A stretch of DNA of 51,247 nucleotides. Origin: Protostelium mycophagum (taxonomy: Eukaryota > Evosea > Variosea > Protosteliida > Protosteliaceae). The DNA lies in NCBI GenBank assembly GCA_002081555.1, contig MZNV01002459.1, forward strand, positions 1-51,247, given 5' to 3'. Made by a program: the position numbers and the translations under genes. Positions 1 to 10,718 of the stretch are shown in pieces (the stretch's first letter is position 1; the number at the start of each line of letters is the position of its first letter). A model generated the notes under the pieces. That model was given only the letters and a program-made list of their open reading frames with translations. It had not been told where the DNA came from and did no database searches.

Positions 1-645
1 CTATGCATTTTGGTGATCCAGAGTTAAGAATGTTCTTAAATTGTGGTGTGCTGATCCTCTGGATAAATGGCAGCATGCTGATTCTTGTGATTGACAATCA
101 TCATAAAACTTTCGTTTTATTCAAATGAGAAAGTGTAAATCACAAAAAGAAAACCAGTTCCGATTTCCGTCTTGGCCAAAAAGGCCCTCATTCTAGATTT
201 CATTAAAGTGAAATCAGGATCGAGGCAGAAACCAAACGTAATGCAGATCGTCGAGGGCGTATAGAGGCAGAAAGAGTATGTTGCTGTTATTGATTAGGGA
301 TTGATTTGGATCTCAGGCCTTACGTGTGGCGATGCAAAAACAATATCATGTTCTAAGCAGACACAAAGGAAAAACACCACACTTAAGGCCCACCCACAGA
401 ATCTCATTAGCCTCTGCCTCTGTGAGGCATAGGCTACTATCTTTTAGGATGTGGTGATTTCCACCTGGTCTATGCTCTTAGCACACAAAAGCTTACAAAT
501 GTTTTGCATAGAATTTACAAACTGATCACAGGAAGCAAGCATCAGTGTGTGTTTAGTTGTAGATATGCTATGAAAATCAGGTAATTCTTTTTGGCGGGGT
601 GTAAATAAACCGTTTTTCAGAAACCTCGGAACTTTGATCAAGAGG
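1..645. other. Left-edge intergenic region upstream of TRMO
   Basis: No protein-coding gene can be supported here. It holds a 133-bp exact copy of part of the downstream TRMO gene (207-339), a GGCC-A5-GGCC palindrome at 174-186, and the presumed TRMO promoter just before 646. A 90-codon minus-strand open frame at 444-716 overlaps the TRMO start antisense and has no recognisable domain, so I treat it as a shadow. Confidence 0.5.
207..339 (+). repeat. 133-bp exact direct repeat, upstream copy of TRMO exon-intron fragment
   Basis: These 133 bases are identical to 825-957. They contain the end of TRMO exon 2 (coiled-coil coding part), the whole 41-nt intron 894-934 and the first bases of exon 3. 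Because the intron is retained, this is a DNA-level duplication and not a retrocopy. No mismatch was seen, so it is either very recent or an assembly artefact. The copy sits in intergenic DNA and has no start codon of its own in the TRMO frame. Confidence 0.9.
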
Positions 646-2563
646 ATGGACACAACGAAGGCCATCAGTGTTTTAGCAGTGACTGGTGCTTTTGCTGCCG
701 CATTCATATATGCCAAAAAGTATTCCTCAGGTTTCTACTCCCCATCGATTCATGATTAATGTTTTCAGAACTCGAAATTGTCAAGAAGGAGCTTGAGAAG
801 GTCAGGGCTGAATTGAAGAAGGAGAGTGAAATCAGGATCGAGGCAGAAACCAAACGTAATGCAGATCGTCGAGGGCGTATAGAGGCAGAAAGAGTATGTT
901 GCTGTTATTGATTAGGGATTGATTTGGATCTCAGGCCTTACGTGTGGCGATGCAAAAGCCGCCATCCACCACAAATGAAAGAGGGCACGCTGATATTAAT
1001 GAGATTAAACCAATTGGTTAGTTATCTCTAAGATCCTATTCAACCTCGAGTGTTTACATTCTCAGGTTACATACGGTCTTGTTTCAAACAGAGGTACGGG
1101 ACTCCTCGGCAAGGAATCCTAGTCCCAAGTTCACGCGCGACACTCACCCTCTTGCCGCGACATAATGGAATCGAATCACTCTCCAACCTCTCTGATTTCT
1201 CACACGCTTGGATCATCTTTGTCTTTCATGACAACACAAATTCCGCCCAGGAATTAAAGAAGAACCTCTTAAAGAAACAGATGGGAAATCACAGTCTGAG
1301 TAATGTGAAGAGTAAAGTCAAACCGCCAAGATTGGACGGGGCGAAGGTTGGCCTGTTCTCAACAAGGTAAAGATTAAATTCTTTGAAATATTGAGACGAA
1401 AATCTTTTTAAGAGGATGATCAGGTTTTGTTTTCATCATGTGATATAAATTATTCTGGTATGTGGCTTCGCGCCTTCTGTCCTTTTCAAATGGATAAACA
1501 AATACTTCTGCAATCTTAATGTGTGTTATAGACATCACATTCAATCTGTTCTATACTGAGATTCCCACAAAATTGTCGAAAATTCAAAAATGAAAGTGTC
1601 GTTTTAATCTCGTTGTAGAACGCCACATCGTCCCAACGCGATCGGCCTCTCTGTTGCCAAGATTGAGGGATTAGACTCTAAAGGAACCCTCATCCTCTCT
1701 GGACTAGGTATTTATTTAATAATTTTAACATAATCCATAAAATATTTTTATAATAAAATCTTCATTCAGAAAAAAAAGAGTCTGAATCTGCGAAACATCA
1801 TCCACCTTCTTATACCTATTTATAGATCTATTGGATGGGACCCCGGTTCTTGACGTGAAGCCTTACGTTAAGGAGTACGATTCGCTTCCTGATGCTGTCA
1901 CCGCCGAATGGATACAGACTCCAAAGGTGACGAAATTTCCCTCAAATTCCAAAGAGATTTCCATCAAAATTCGTATATAACGGTTGCGTCTTTATAATGG
2001 CGAGTCATAGTGCGGAGTCTGTATATTGAGTGAAAGAAATATAAACACGTGAATTCTATTTTGTGCCAGATCTGTAGGCATCAGCCTGGTCTTGTGATGG
2101 TCGAGACGCAAGTATTCTGATGCGTCAAAGGTAGAATCATTGAGAGAAGTACAATGGACAGAGAAGGCCACGAGACAATTCTTAGAAGTCTCAAAGTCTC
2201 TAGATCTGTACGCGAATGACCCCTCTTCATTGAAGGTGATTTATTCTATTTTTGGAATGAAAGAGTACACGTTTTGTGGAGCATTACACCAAAAATCAGT
2301 TGGTTTGGACAAGATTGAAATGTCTTTACAGGACGCAATAGACCAAGTGGTGATATTGGACATCAGAACACAACACGAGAGACAAAATAAATCTAAAGAG
2401 GTAAATTTCTAAATGAAACACGAATGTCCCCTCATCACGTCAGATGCCAGATCTCACTCACGCATTCCGCATCGACAATCTGCTTGTGGAATTCGCCGTG
2501 AAAGAGGACGTTGGAATGGTCATCGCAGTCAGACCAGCAAACGCCCCGAAGGGAGAGATGTGA
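646..2563 (+). CDS. TRMO: tRNA (N6-methyl-t6A37) methyltransferase TrmO/TsaA family, membrane-anchored
   Basis: SAM-dependent methylation of t6A37 in tRNA-Thr is the family role. Proposed exons: 646-730, 769-893, 935-1016, 1066-1366, 1619-1707, 1826-1926, 2131-2235, 2332-2400, 2444-2563; the 1927-2130 intron is the least certain. The N-terminus has a hydrophobic helix (about residues 6-23), then a charged coiled coil ending GRIEAERALR, a layout I recall from plant homologues. The beta-barrel follows: PIGYIRSCF, YGTPRQG, FSHAWIIFVFH, VKPPRLDGAKVGLFSTR, TPHRPNAIGLS, GTPVLDVKPYVKEYDS. A C-terminal segment like that of human TRMO follows. The intron ending at 1618 has the acceptor CGTTGTAG, the iterated motif of this window. 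The stop is followed directly by AATAAA. Function is confident from motifs; membrane anchoring is inference. Confidence 0.93.
825..957 (+). repeat. 133-bp exact direct repeat, parental copy inside TRMO
   Basis: This is the source copy of the repeat at 207-339, located within TRMO exon 2, intron 2 and exon 3. The two copies are 618 bp apart in the same orientation. Confidence 0.9.
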
Positions 2564-2569
2564 AATAAA
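2564..2569 (+). terminator. Polyadenylation signal AATAAA of TRMO
   Basis: A canonical AATAAA starts at the base directly after the TGA stop, implying a 3' UTR of only about 20 nt if cleavage occurs at the usual distance. Confidence 0.7.
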
Positions 2570-3071
2570 TCTGAAGTAGAGTGTTGGTTTGCCTTCCCGT
2601 CATTCTGGGAGACCTCAGTGCCAACCTTGTCAACAAGACAACGGTCGAAATCGGGTGTTGTAGATGATGGTATGTCAGATGAAAGACCAAGCTGTGATCG
2701 ATCATGATTTTTCGCACTCATGTGTTCTTCCCTTCGTGTTGTTCCGTCAGCCAATTGGCTTCAGTGAAATTTATAATCCAAGTCTTGGACATTATGAACA
2801 AGCTCGGGAAGCTTCAGGTTTCACCGACTTTTCAAATCTAAAATCTGTAAGAATTTAGACATAAGTCTTCCAGAACTTCAAGGTAAGATCTCTTAAATTC
2901 TTGCTGTTGAGGGTCCTCCCTTCCTCCTCCACAAGCTGCCGCAAAAAGTTCGCTGAAGCGGTGTTGAAAGCACCTTCCGTTGTCCTCCCTCGCGGTCTCC
3001 CCGAATTCTTCCACTCAACATACCGAACGCGAACACATCATTAACACAGTGACAGACACAGATCAGATCAT
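2570..3071. other. Region between TRMO and Ras GTPase, no resolved gene
   Basis: About 500 bases without a gene I can name. It has short open frames on both strands (a 98-codon minus frame 2458-2754, a 64-codon plus frame 2664-2858) without recognisable domains, plus one TGTTGTAGAT copy near 2656. The plus strand at about 2880-3040 has a spliceable-looking open stretch ending RTHH-stop just before the Ras ATG. I could not join these into a supported model. The Ras promoter must lie here. Confidence 0.4.
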
Positions 3072-3789
3072 ATGAGGTACAAGATCGCCGTTTTAGGAGA
3101 GGGAGGAGTTGGTAAGTGGATGTCTGTTGCGTTTATATGACACTGGCTGATGGTCCATATAGGCAAATCTGCCCTCACAATTCAGTTCATACAAAACATC
3201 TTTGTGGAAGGAGAATATAATCCGACGATAGAAAATGATTATCGCAAGCAAATAACGGTAGATGAAGAAGCCTGTATCATGGACATTACTGATACAGCCG
3301 GACAAGAAGAATTTAGAGCCATGCAAGATACTTACATTAGAAATGCAGAGGTGATGATCCTCTTCTCCCCATAATTTCTGAAAAAACTAGGGAATCGCTC
3401 TGGTTTATTCCATTTCATCAGAGATTACCTTCCGGGCCTTGGAGGAAAAGTATAAGCGCATACTCGAAGTTAAAGAAGTCGATTCTCCGCCAGTTGTTAT
3501 CATTGGCAGCAAATGTGATTTAGAGAAAGACAGGGAAGTCCTAACTTCAGACGGAAGAGCTTTTGCCACTCGTTGCAACGCTCCCTTCTTTGAATCATCA
3601 GGTGATCATATCCACATCACATTTTATTGTCCTCCTCTAAACAATGCAGCGAGAACGAGGATCAATGTGGAGGAGCCTTTCGTCCAATTAGTTCGAGAGA
3701 TTAAGAGATTCAAAGGTGGTCATACATCCCCAAACACAGAGCCAAAAAAGACAACAAAGAAGAAATCGGGAGGATGTATATTGATTTAG
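3072..3789 (+). CDS. Ras/Rap-family small GTPase, prenylated
   Basis: GTP-switch protein of 192 residues from four exons: 3072-3111, 3163-3350, 3391-3601, 3650-3789. The P-loop is GEGGVGKS (residues 9-16), the effector loop [11 protein letters not shown] (32-42) is nearly identical to Ras, and DTAGQEE (57-63) is G3. The G4 motif normally written NKCD reads SKCD here (residues 116-119), so the base-contacting Asn is Ser. G5 is ESSA. A lysine-rich tail ends in CILI, a CaaX box whose final Ile predicts geranylgeranylation and plasma-membrane attachment. The first intron splits the P-loop glycine codon. Ras versus Rap assignment is not settled; 'Ras-like' is safe. Confidence 0.95.
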
Positions 3790-3979
3790 AGGATTCAGAG
3801 GAGGCATCGTATCGTGATGAGACTTTTCAAGCTGTAAACAACATAAAAATAATCTCTCCTCTTTTCGTTATCTTTGTGCCAAAAGGTGAGTGGTCCAATC
3901 GTGTTAACTGCCAAAATGTCACTTGTCACACGAAAATATCATAGAAAATCTCGTGTCGGTTTGGAAGGTCTTTTATTAT

Positions 3980-5704
3980 TTAGCGTGTGAACATGCGCTG
4001 AGGGCCTTGGGAAACGGCGGCTTCTTCAGCCTCTTTGATCAATCTCGCTTGCTCCTCTTCAGCGGCCTTTCTGGCGTTGGCAGCGTTCTGCTTTCTCAAT
4101 AATTCCTCCTGCGGTTGTTTAGTGGCGCAGTTACAGATAGTGAGATGATTTTATAGTACCTGAGCGTTGGCCTTCTGGTCTTGTTGGATTCTCTCTTGTC
4201 TCTCTTGTTCCTCAGCTCTGATGTTGCTCTTTCCTGCTTGCTTTCTCAACAGCTCCTCCTTCAAAGCGTCAGAGCGTGTCAAATTGGCATGTTAAAATGT
4301 CACCTGGGCGTTGAAGTGGGTCTGGTCTCTCAAGACTCTCTCCTTCTGCTCTTGGTCTGCGAGTCTGCTGGCCTCCTTGGCATTGGCCTTTCTGAGCATC
4401 TCTTCCTTTGGAAATTTCAGAGACATTTCAAAAATGTCAAAGTGACATACCTGAGCTTGGAAGTGGGTCTGGTCTCTCAAGATTCTCTCCTTCTGCTCTT
4501 GGTCTGCGAGCTGTGAAGCAGAGCGCTGTGCGAGTCTTCTCAGTTCTTTATCGTCCTTGTCAGCGTTTTGAATAGCGTCGACTCTCTCTCTCTGCTCTTG
4601 GTCCTCGAGTCTTCCAGCCAAGCTGGCGTTCTGTCTGTGCAACAACTCGTCGGTAGCGGCGGAGTGCTGCTGGTCGGCGACTCTCTCAGTCTGCTCGAGC
4701 TTGGCTTGTTTCTGTGCCTCAGCTCTGTTCCAGCTTCTCATAAAGTCCTCCTGGGCTCTGAAGTGCGCCTCGTCTTCTTTGGGGATCTCGGCGGCGTTCT
4801 GCAAGTTCTCTTCGAAACCTCTGGAGTAGGACTGAGTGGATTCCTTCGCAGCGACCTTCTTTAAGAGCTCCTCTTGAGTGGTGTAGTGTGTCTCGTTACG
4901 TAAGATCTGCTCTTTTCTCTCGGCCTCTTGAGATTTGACTGCCTCTTTAGCGGCTGTCTTTCTCATCAATTCGGCCTGAGCGGCGGGCATGACCTGATCT
5001 CTGAGGATTCTCTCTCTCTGTTCTTGGTCCTCCAACTTTCCTGCTTCGCTGCCTCCGACTTTGTGGAGGAGTTGTTCGTGTGCAGAGTTTCTGCGCTCTC
5101 TCTCGACTCTTTCGGCCTTCTCTTGGTCCTCCAGTCTGTTGGCCTCTTTACCAGATAATTTTCTTGACATGTCTTCGTGGATGTGAACGAGCTTGTCGGC
5201 GGTGATGGCGCGGGCGAGTTCTTCGTCTGCTTGTTTGGAGGCGTTCTTGCCGTTTGTGGCACGAAGGAGTTGTTCTTGGGCATTGATGCGTGCCTGCTCT
5301 GCGAGTCTCTCTTGCTTTTCGGCATCCTACAACATTGAGAATCATATTTATTTGATCATGACATCACTTACGACAAGACGATCGGCCTCTTTGGCTGCAG
5401 ATTTTCTGGAGAGCTCTTCTAAGGCGACATTACGTGACTCCTGTGTAGAGCGAAGAGCCTGCTCCTCTCTATACTGTTGATCGGCGGCTTTGGCGCCTTG
5501 AGATCTCAACAGCTCTTCTTGTGCTCTGAGTTTGGCCTCTTCGTGAGGGTGGCGTAAGAGTTCCTCTTGCATGTTGACCTTCTTAGACTCTTGTTCCTTT
5601 TGGACAACACGTCCTTGGACTTCTCCAACGATTTCCTTCTCCGCTCCTAATTTGTAAAGGGCTTGTTGCTTGGCCATGGGGTCGAGGATGTTGAGAGTGG
5701 ACAT
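3980..5704 (-). CDS. Repetitive coiled-coil protein of exon-sized 33-34 residue modules
   Basis: Predicted 512-residue protein in five exons (5372-5704, 4451-5326, 4304-4405, 4160-4258, 3980-4108), all introns phase 0. It is made of about a dozen degenerate repeats of roughly 33-34 residues, each starting like EELLRK.AAKEA and running through RLADQEQ.ERILRDQTH..AQ. The two short internal exons encode exactly one repeat each (34 and 33 residues). Composition is dominated by E, Q, R, A, K and L, so a long charged alpha-helical rod is expected. No signal peptide, membrane segment or enzyme motif is seen. The ATG at 5704 was chosen because a CTCTTAG acceptor lies just upstream, suggesting a 5' UTR intron (5721-5896). 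AATAAA lies on the minus strand at 3972-3977. I do not recognise the family; a structural or scaffolding role is inference. Confidence 0.88.
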
Positions 5705-6262
5705 TTGGATTGTGATATGCCTAAGAGGAGAAATCAATTGTTATACAGGACAATTGATGCATTTGGATCTCGGTGAGTGATGGAGATGAAAATAAATGAA
5801 CCCAATTCGTTCGACCATAGTTGGGTTCAACGATTGACGATCCGCTTTGTGCCCGAACCGCCGATACAACTCTCAAAAACGATCATAACCACTTACGATA
5901 AATACGGCGGTCGTGGGCGGTGGTGTGGTTGTGGCTCGTGTGGCTTTGACGTTGTGTATGTGTTCACTGTGTGAAATTGGCGTGTTTTTCGATTAAACAA
6001 CGGGATGTGGTTTTACAGAGTTGTAGATTAAATTGTTAAGGTCTGATGAAATGAGCCCGGAGATTTCAAATTGTGAAGGATAATTTCGTCGTGCGATTCC
6101 TCAGTCCTTCACACAGCGTGACATTCCTTGCCGTCTTCATCATTATTCCACGGTCTTTCTATTCATTGTTTTTCAAAAGCGTAAAGAGTTGATCAGGAGA
6201 GGTAATTTAAGGTGGGTGATTCGCGATGATAATGATGTCTAAAGGGCACAAGGAGAGAGTGA
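5705..6262. promoter_or_regulatory. Divergent upstream region shared by coiled-coil gene and WW-PH-PX gene
   Basis: About 560 bases between two divergently oriented starts. It contains the likely 5' UTR intron of the minus gene (GTAAGT donor near 5896, acceptor near 5721). A GTTGTAG heptamer lies at 6020-6026. No TATA box is evident to me. Confidence 0.45.
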
Positions 6263-9200
6263 ATGGTTTGGAGCCGCTACGAAGATCAAGATGGATATGC
6301 ATATTACCATAATTCTGAAACAGACCAAACTTTGTGGGAGGAGGTACCTCATCTCTGCCAACCAGCTCTTATTTACAATAGGAATACATTAAGATGATCA
6401 AATCAAGAGTTCCTCCGCCACCACCCGTAAAACCGAATGTACCAGTTTTATCCAAAAGTTGGCAGGGAACAGAAAGAGATATGATGTCTCCCCAAGAAGA
6501 TGTCGATCAATCAACAAGTAGCCTGACACAATCAGCAGAGAGACCCAGAATTCCAAGCAAACCGATACCCATCCTGCCAAATCGATCAGCACCTTCCATT
6601 CCAGGCAGAGCACCACCAGCATTACCAAACAAAGAACCTCCAACGATCCCAGAGAGAGCGTCCCCAGGCAGAGCACCACCGATATTACCAGGCAGGGAAC
6701 CGCCTTCCATTCCAGGAAGAGCGCCAGAGAGATCAGTACCCTCATTACCAGAAAAATCAGTGCCTGCCCTACCAAGAACACCGCCAGCTTTGCCAAGCGC
6801 ACCACCTCCTTCATCAAGCACGCCACCATCAAGCGCACCACCAGCCATGCTCATCGTCCCCCCACTTCCAGGAAAACCGCCACCAAGTGTTCCGAAAAAA
6901 TCTATCCCACCACCTTTTTCTGCGAACGTGCCACCGCTTCCCACCAAATCATCACCCAGAGTACCCCCCCAACCGTTGTACAAGTCCAACTCGGCCCCAA
7001 CCACGCCTGAAATTTCACCGACGGGGTCGATCATTCAGCAAGGTGAAGCGCCGGAGAATTATTTTGTGGAGGAAAGTTCCGTGTACCAGCAACCCAGTAA
7101 GCCTGTGGTCCCCGAGGTGAGACATAGAATACCACCGACAAATCCGGTACCTTCGCTGCCACCAAATCGAGCGGCGCCAGCACCACAGGCTAGGCAGTGA
7201 GTTATGATCAAATTTTATTTTTAATTCTGAAATATTTTCTAAAAATGATAGAACACCAACAAGTTCATCGACCCCAAATATGACAAAGGTGATCTTTTTA
7301 ACATATTCAATCATGAGATAAATTCGTTTAAAAAAAATACAAATGTAATTGAAAAATTATTCACGTTTCCAGTCCGATTCAGTGAAGAATTTTAAGCCTA
7401 ATGCCAACTTGAAGAGAATGGGGGGACGTAAGTAGAAATATCATGTAAATTTCTCACGTCGACGAGATGTGTCTATCGGCCTGCCCATGAGTGTCATCAA
7501 GACGGCATCTTTTAGTTCTTCAAGTTTTGTGTGGGCCGAAGACGGGAATGTCATGCAAGGCTCCCTCGATTACGGTAAATTTTTTTAATTTTAGTCATTT
7601 TCATGTCCCAGTTCAGATAAACAGTTTTGGAGAATAATAATTCTTGATGATTAATTTACGATTTGAACATCCAATTGAAATTTGCAAAGATAGAGGGACT
7701 GGTTTCTGCAGAGGATTTTGTGTGGCAACTAACGGCTCACTTCACATGTACAAATCCGAAACGGTAATTTTTCATTTTTAAACACTTTTATACACCTCTT
7801 TCAATTTTCTGTATCGCAAAGCGGTTTCAAATTGCCGATAGCAACACTTTCAGCGCACAGCAACAGCTTAACTTTTGCATTAACTTACGTAATTTAATGA
7901 AAAATTTGAGCCCGCCGCGCCATATGGCGCAGCCGCAACTAATATATGATGCGAAAGCCGAAATAATGTCAACAATCGTGAGGATATTGATGATGTAATT
8001 CAGGAGGCACAACCGGAGAGGGTTCTCAAGTTGAAAGATGCAGAATGGGACGGAACCGTTGAACACATCAGAAGCCATGTCTTTGTGGTCAAATCTGTGG
8101 AAGGAATCAAATACACATTCAGCGCTCTTTCAGAAGGTAAACATATTAGATGTCTTCATGCTTGTAAAAGTTTGGAAAAATTCATTATCTTCGATAATCC
8201 TTTGATTTTGAAAATAATTTTATTATTAAATTTCTCCCTCAAAAAATTCCAATTGACGAGTTGTAGAGGAGAAGGAGCACTGGGGTACAGCTATAAAGAT
8301 CAACGGTGCGATTGATGCGAAACTCGCAAAAGAAGAAAGAATATCTGCAGCCAAAAAGGTCACAATCACATTTTTATTTCCACAATCCAGAAATAATTTC
8401 AGTATTTTTTCGCAAAGTAATGCACATCTTTCCCGAAAAACTACCAAAAGAAGATAAAAAATTAAATATAAAAACATAAAAATTAAAATATAAAAACATA
8501 AATATTAAATAAAAAATTATAAAAATTAAATAAAAAAATTAAATATAAAAGGAGAGAGATAGAGAGAGAAAAGTAGATAGAGAGTACGCCCAGATGAAAA
8601 AAGATATTGTGGCGGGAAATGCTGTAGAGAGACAGTCATACGCCAGTGCGGAGGTCAACCCGGAGAATGCCGCTACCGAACCGAGTGTCATCACGGTAGA
8701 AGACGTGCACTCTTTGGAGGTCAGTAGATGTCTGATGAACATTCTTTGGTCATCACAATATTTACTCTTGAAAAACTCCTGAAAGACGAAAAAAACCCGA
8801 GAATAACCAAAACAACATTGCGAATGGAGTTGCAGAAAGAAAATGCACATTCTTGTAACTATTGGTGCAATTTATAAATTTACTGCCACATGCGAATCTT
8901 CTTTCTCGACATGAAACAAAAAATAAAAAATAAAATGTACTAAGAGGGTGTAGTCCTTCAAAATCCACATCGAATTTGGACCTCAAGAATGGTATATCTT
9001 TCGGTCAGAAAGGGAGATCAGGAACCTATTCAATGCGGTAATCTCTCTCGTTGTAGATTGTCACGAATATTCGAGCTCACAGAAACAGCTGGTGACGAAC
9101 CTCTTTAACGGGCAGAGGCTGGATCATCTGAAAGGGATATATCCAAAGACACCGATAGACAAGAGCATAAAGACATTGCCAGAAGCGATAGAGGCCAGGA

Positions 9201-9358
9201 GTAGGTATACGCAGCTTCTGAGGCAGATAGACGTCCAGAGGCCAAGAATTTTTGAAGACAAGACGAATAGAGGAGTGTATGTGAGGTTCTTCGCTCCTGT
9301 AAAGATGGGAGACACAAAGCCACCAGGATTTAAGCTTCCTTTTATCATAGAGTTGTAA
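6263..9358 (+). CDS. WW - proline-rich - PH - PX domain scaffold protein
   Basis: Predicted 641 residues from ten exons: 6263-6343, 6382-7196, 7252-7288, 7373-7427, 7467-7574, 7690-7763, 8004-8136, 8267-8358, 8594-8719, 8954-9358. Residues 3-26 form a minimal WW domain (WSRYEDQDGYAYYHN, second Trp in TLWEE), though the usual proline after the second Trp is missing. A stretch of about 250 residues rich in PPLP/PSIP-type runs follows, a likely SH3/WW/profilin ligand. A PH domain comes next (GFCVATNGSLHMYKS, HVFVVKS, then the C-terminal helix EHWGTAI). The last part resembles a PX domain: FKIHIEFGPQEWYIF, then YPKTPID and IEARSRYTQLLRQID. The family logic is phosphoinositide-dependent membrane scaffolding. 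The start is fixed by an in-frame TGA just upstream. The last exon carries CTCGTTGTAGAT in frame as LVVD. The PH call is strong, PX moderate. Confidence 0.87.
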
Positions 9359-9362
9359 TAAA
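9357..9362 (+). terminator. AATAAA overlapping the TAA stop of the WW-PH-PX gene
   Basis: The polyadenylation hexamer begins on the second base of the stop codon (9356-9358). This argues that the gene ends here and does not splice on to the downstream reading frame at 9528. Confidence 0.65.
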
Positions 9363-9527
9363 TGAATCATCTTGTTGTTCTTAGAGGGAGAATGTCAAAC
9401 AAAATATCCATTCACATCGTGTCATCGTCACTGGACTATTTACGGATCATCATTATTGACACGAGCAAAGTCTTCAACACATCACGTTCACGATTGGATC
9501 AGAGGGAGCGGAGGAGCAAAAAGTAAC

Positions 9528-10345
9528 ATGATGATGCCAGATCGGAATGCCAAACCGGCATTGAAGAGGCTTCCACCGTTGGCTTCCTCAGAAAAATCAC
9601 ACTTTTCCACACCAAAAGACAGCAGCAGATCACCACATCTCTCCTTTCTTCGGAAAGGTTCTGGTTTCTTCTCAACATCAGAAAGCCTTCTTGATCATGC
9701 TCCAGGTTAATCGCCTCGATCATTTTATGCACAAACAAGACTGACATTCATAGTGGCCGGTGCAGTTCCATCCATTCCACAACGACCAGCGACGAGAGCA
9801 GCAGTAAGAGAACGTGCCAATTCCAATATACCTCCCCCATCTCCAGCCTCTCAAGGCTTCGGCTGGCTTCCTTCAAAACCTATTTTTCAAGATGACATTG
9901 AACATCTTAAATCCGTCCAAACAGAAGAAGCCACCCTTTACGAACAGAATCGATCAAAAGAGGATGAGATCGTGGATTTTAGACACGCGCTCGATTCACC
10001 TTTTCCTTCCATGCCGCCTTCTGAAGGACCAAGACGGCAAAAGAAAGATAATGTCAACAAGATGGACCTGGTCATCAAAGAGGATTATTCGAATTATGAT
10101 CATTGGTTTCAGGTTCGATGAATGATCCGTCACTAATTCCTCACGTCCAACAGAAGATGGCAGAAAAGATCGAAAACAAGAAGGTAGAAGGAGCCAGGAG
10201 AGGTAGAAGCTCTCTGACTCTGCGAACCGCTTCAGAGATGACATTGCCCAATGCTGTTGGTTCTGGGTCCTCGAACAGTGCCCCAAATAATGGCACGCAG
10301 TCATCGAACTCTCTAGAAGCATCTAAAAATACCACCAGTAAATGA
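9528..10345 (+). CDS. Disordered proline/serine-rich protein of unknown function
   Basis: Predicted 242 residues from exons 9528-9705, 9754-10112 and 10154-10345, starting at the first of three consecutive ATGs. The sequence is low in hydrophobic residues and rich in S, P, K, R, N and Q, so it should be largely disordered. Recognisable features are only short linear ones: VPSIPQRPA, NIPPPSPAS, and a more ordered acidic middle (DDIEHLKSVQTEEATLYEQ). The frame stays open upstream of the ATG to about 9349, so an earlier exon or a fusion to the preceding gene cannot be excluded; the overlapping stop and AATAAA at 9357 argues against it. AATAAA lies at 10416-10421. Function unknown. Confidence 0.72.
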
Positions 10346-10718
10346 TGTACTGTTAAAACAGAAACAGATCAAAGAGGATGTACAGAAGAGGAGGACGGGT
10401 TATCTGTTCATACAGAATAAAAATAAAATAGAACCTTGTGGTGTATCCAGGGAACCTCGCATACGAAGCCTCGCTGCACCGTGTCCGCCGACACATCTTC
10501 CCACCTTATATCAATATACGATAGAATGTGGTCGCTGAAGAGGTTAGGAGTATCATACAATCATCAATGGCGTTGGTAATCCTTGCAAAAGGCCTTTGTT
10601 CTTCGGATTTTTCTTTAAAGAAAGAAAGCTAGCTGTGCTTGTGGGTGAGTTGTAGAGAAATGCAAAACAAAATATTCTGCCAAGAAAAAGCAAACCGCCA
10701 AAAGTATTCTCCAACATC
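10346..10718. other. Spacer between the disordered-protein gene and PP2C
   Basis: Contains the upstream gene's AATAAA (10416-10421) and, downstream, the presumed PP2C promoter and 5' UTR. A GAGTTGTAGAGA sequence at 10647-10658 may be a 5' UTR splice acceptor. A 17-codon open frame starting ATGTGGTCG near 10528 is too short to call. Confidence 0.4.

Noticed and set aside
4181-5158. Long plus-strand open frames opposite the coiled-coil gene (for example 4181-4516 and 4568-4864)
   Set aside because: Leucine/serine-rich mirror translations of the GAG/CAG-rich minus-strand repeats; typical shadow frames.
8460-8590. AT-rich low-complexity tract in a WW-PH-PX intron
   Set aside because: Simple-sequence drift of A/T words with a short GAGA run; no repeat unit or coding potential beyond normal intron sequence.
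10528-10581. Short open frame ATGTGGTCGCTGAAG..., 17 codons
   Set aside because: Too short, no splice continuation that keeps a frame, no family match; lies in the PP2C 5' region.
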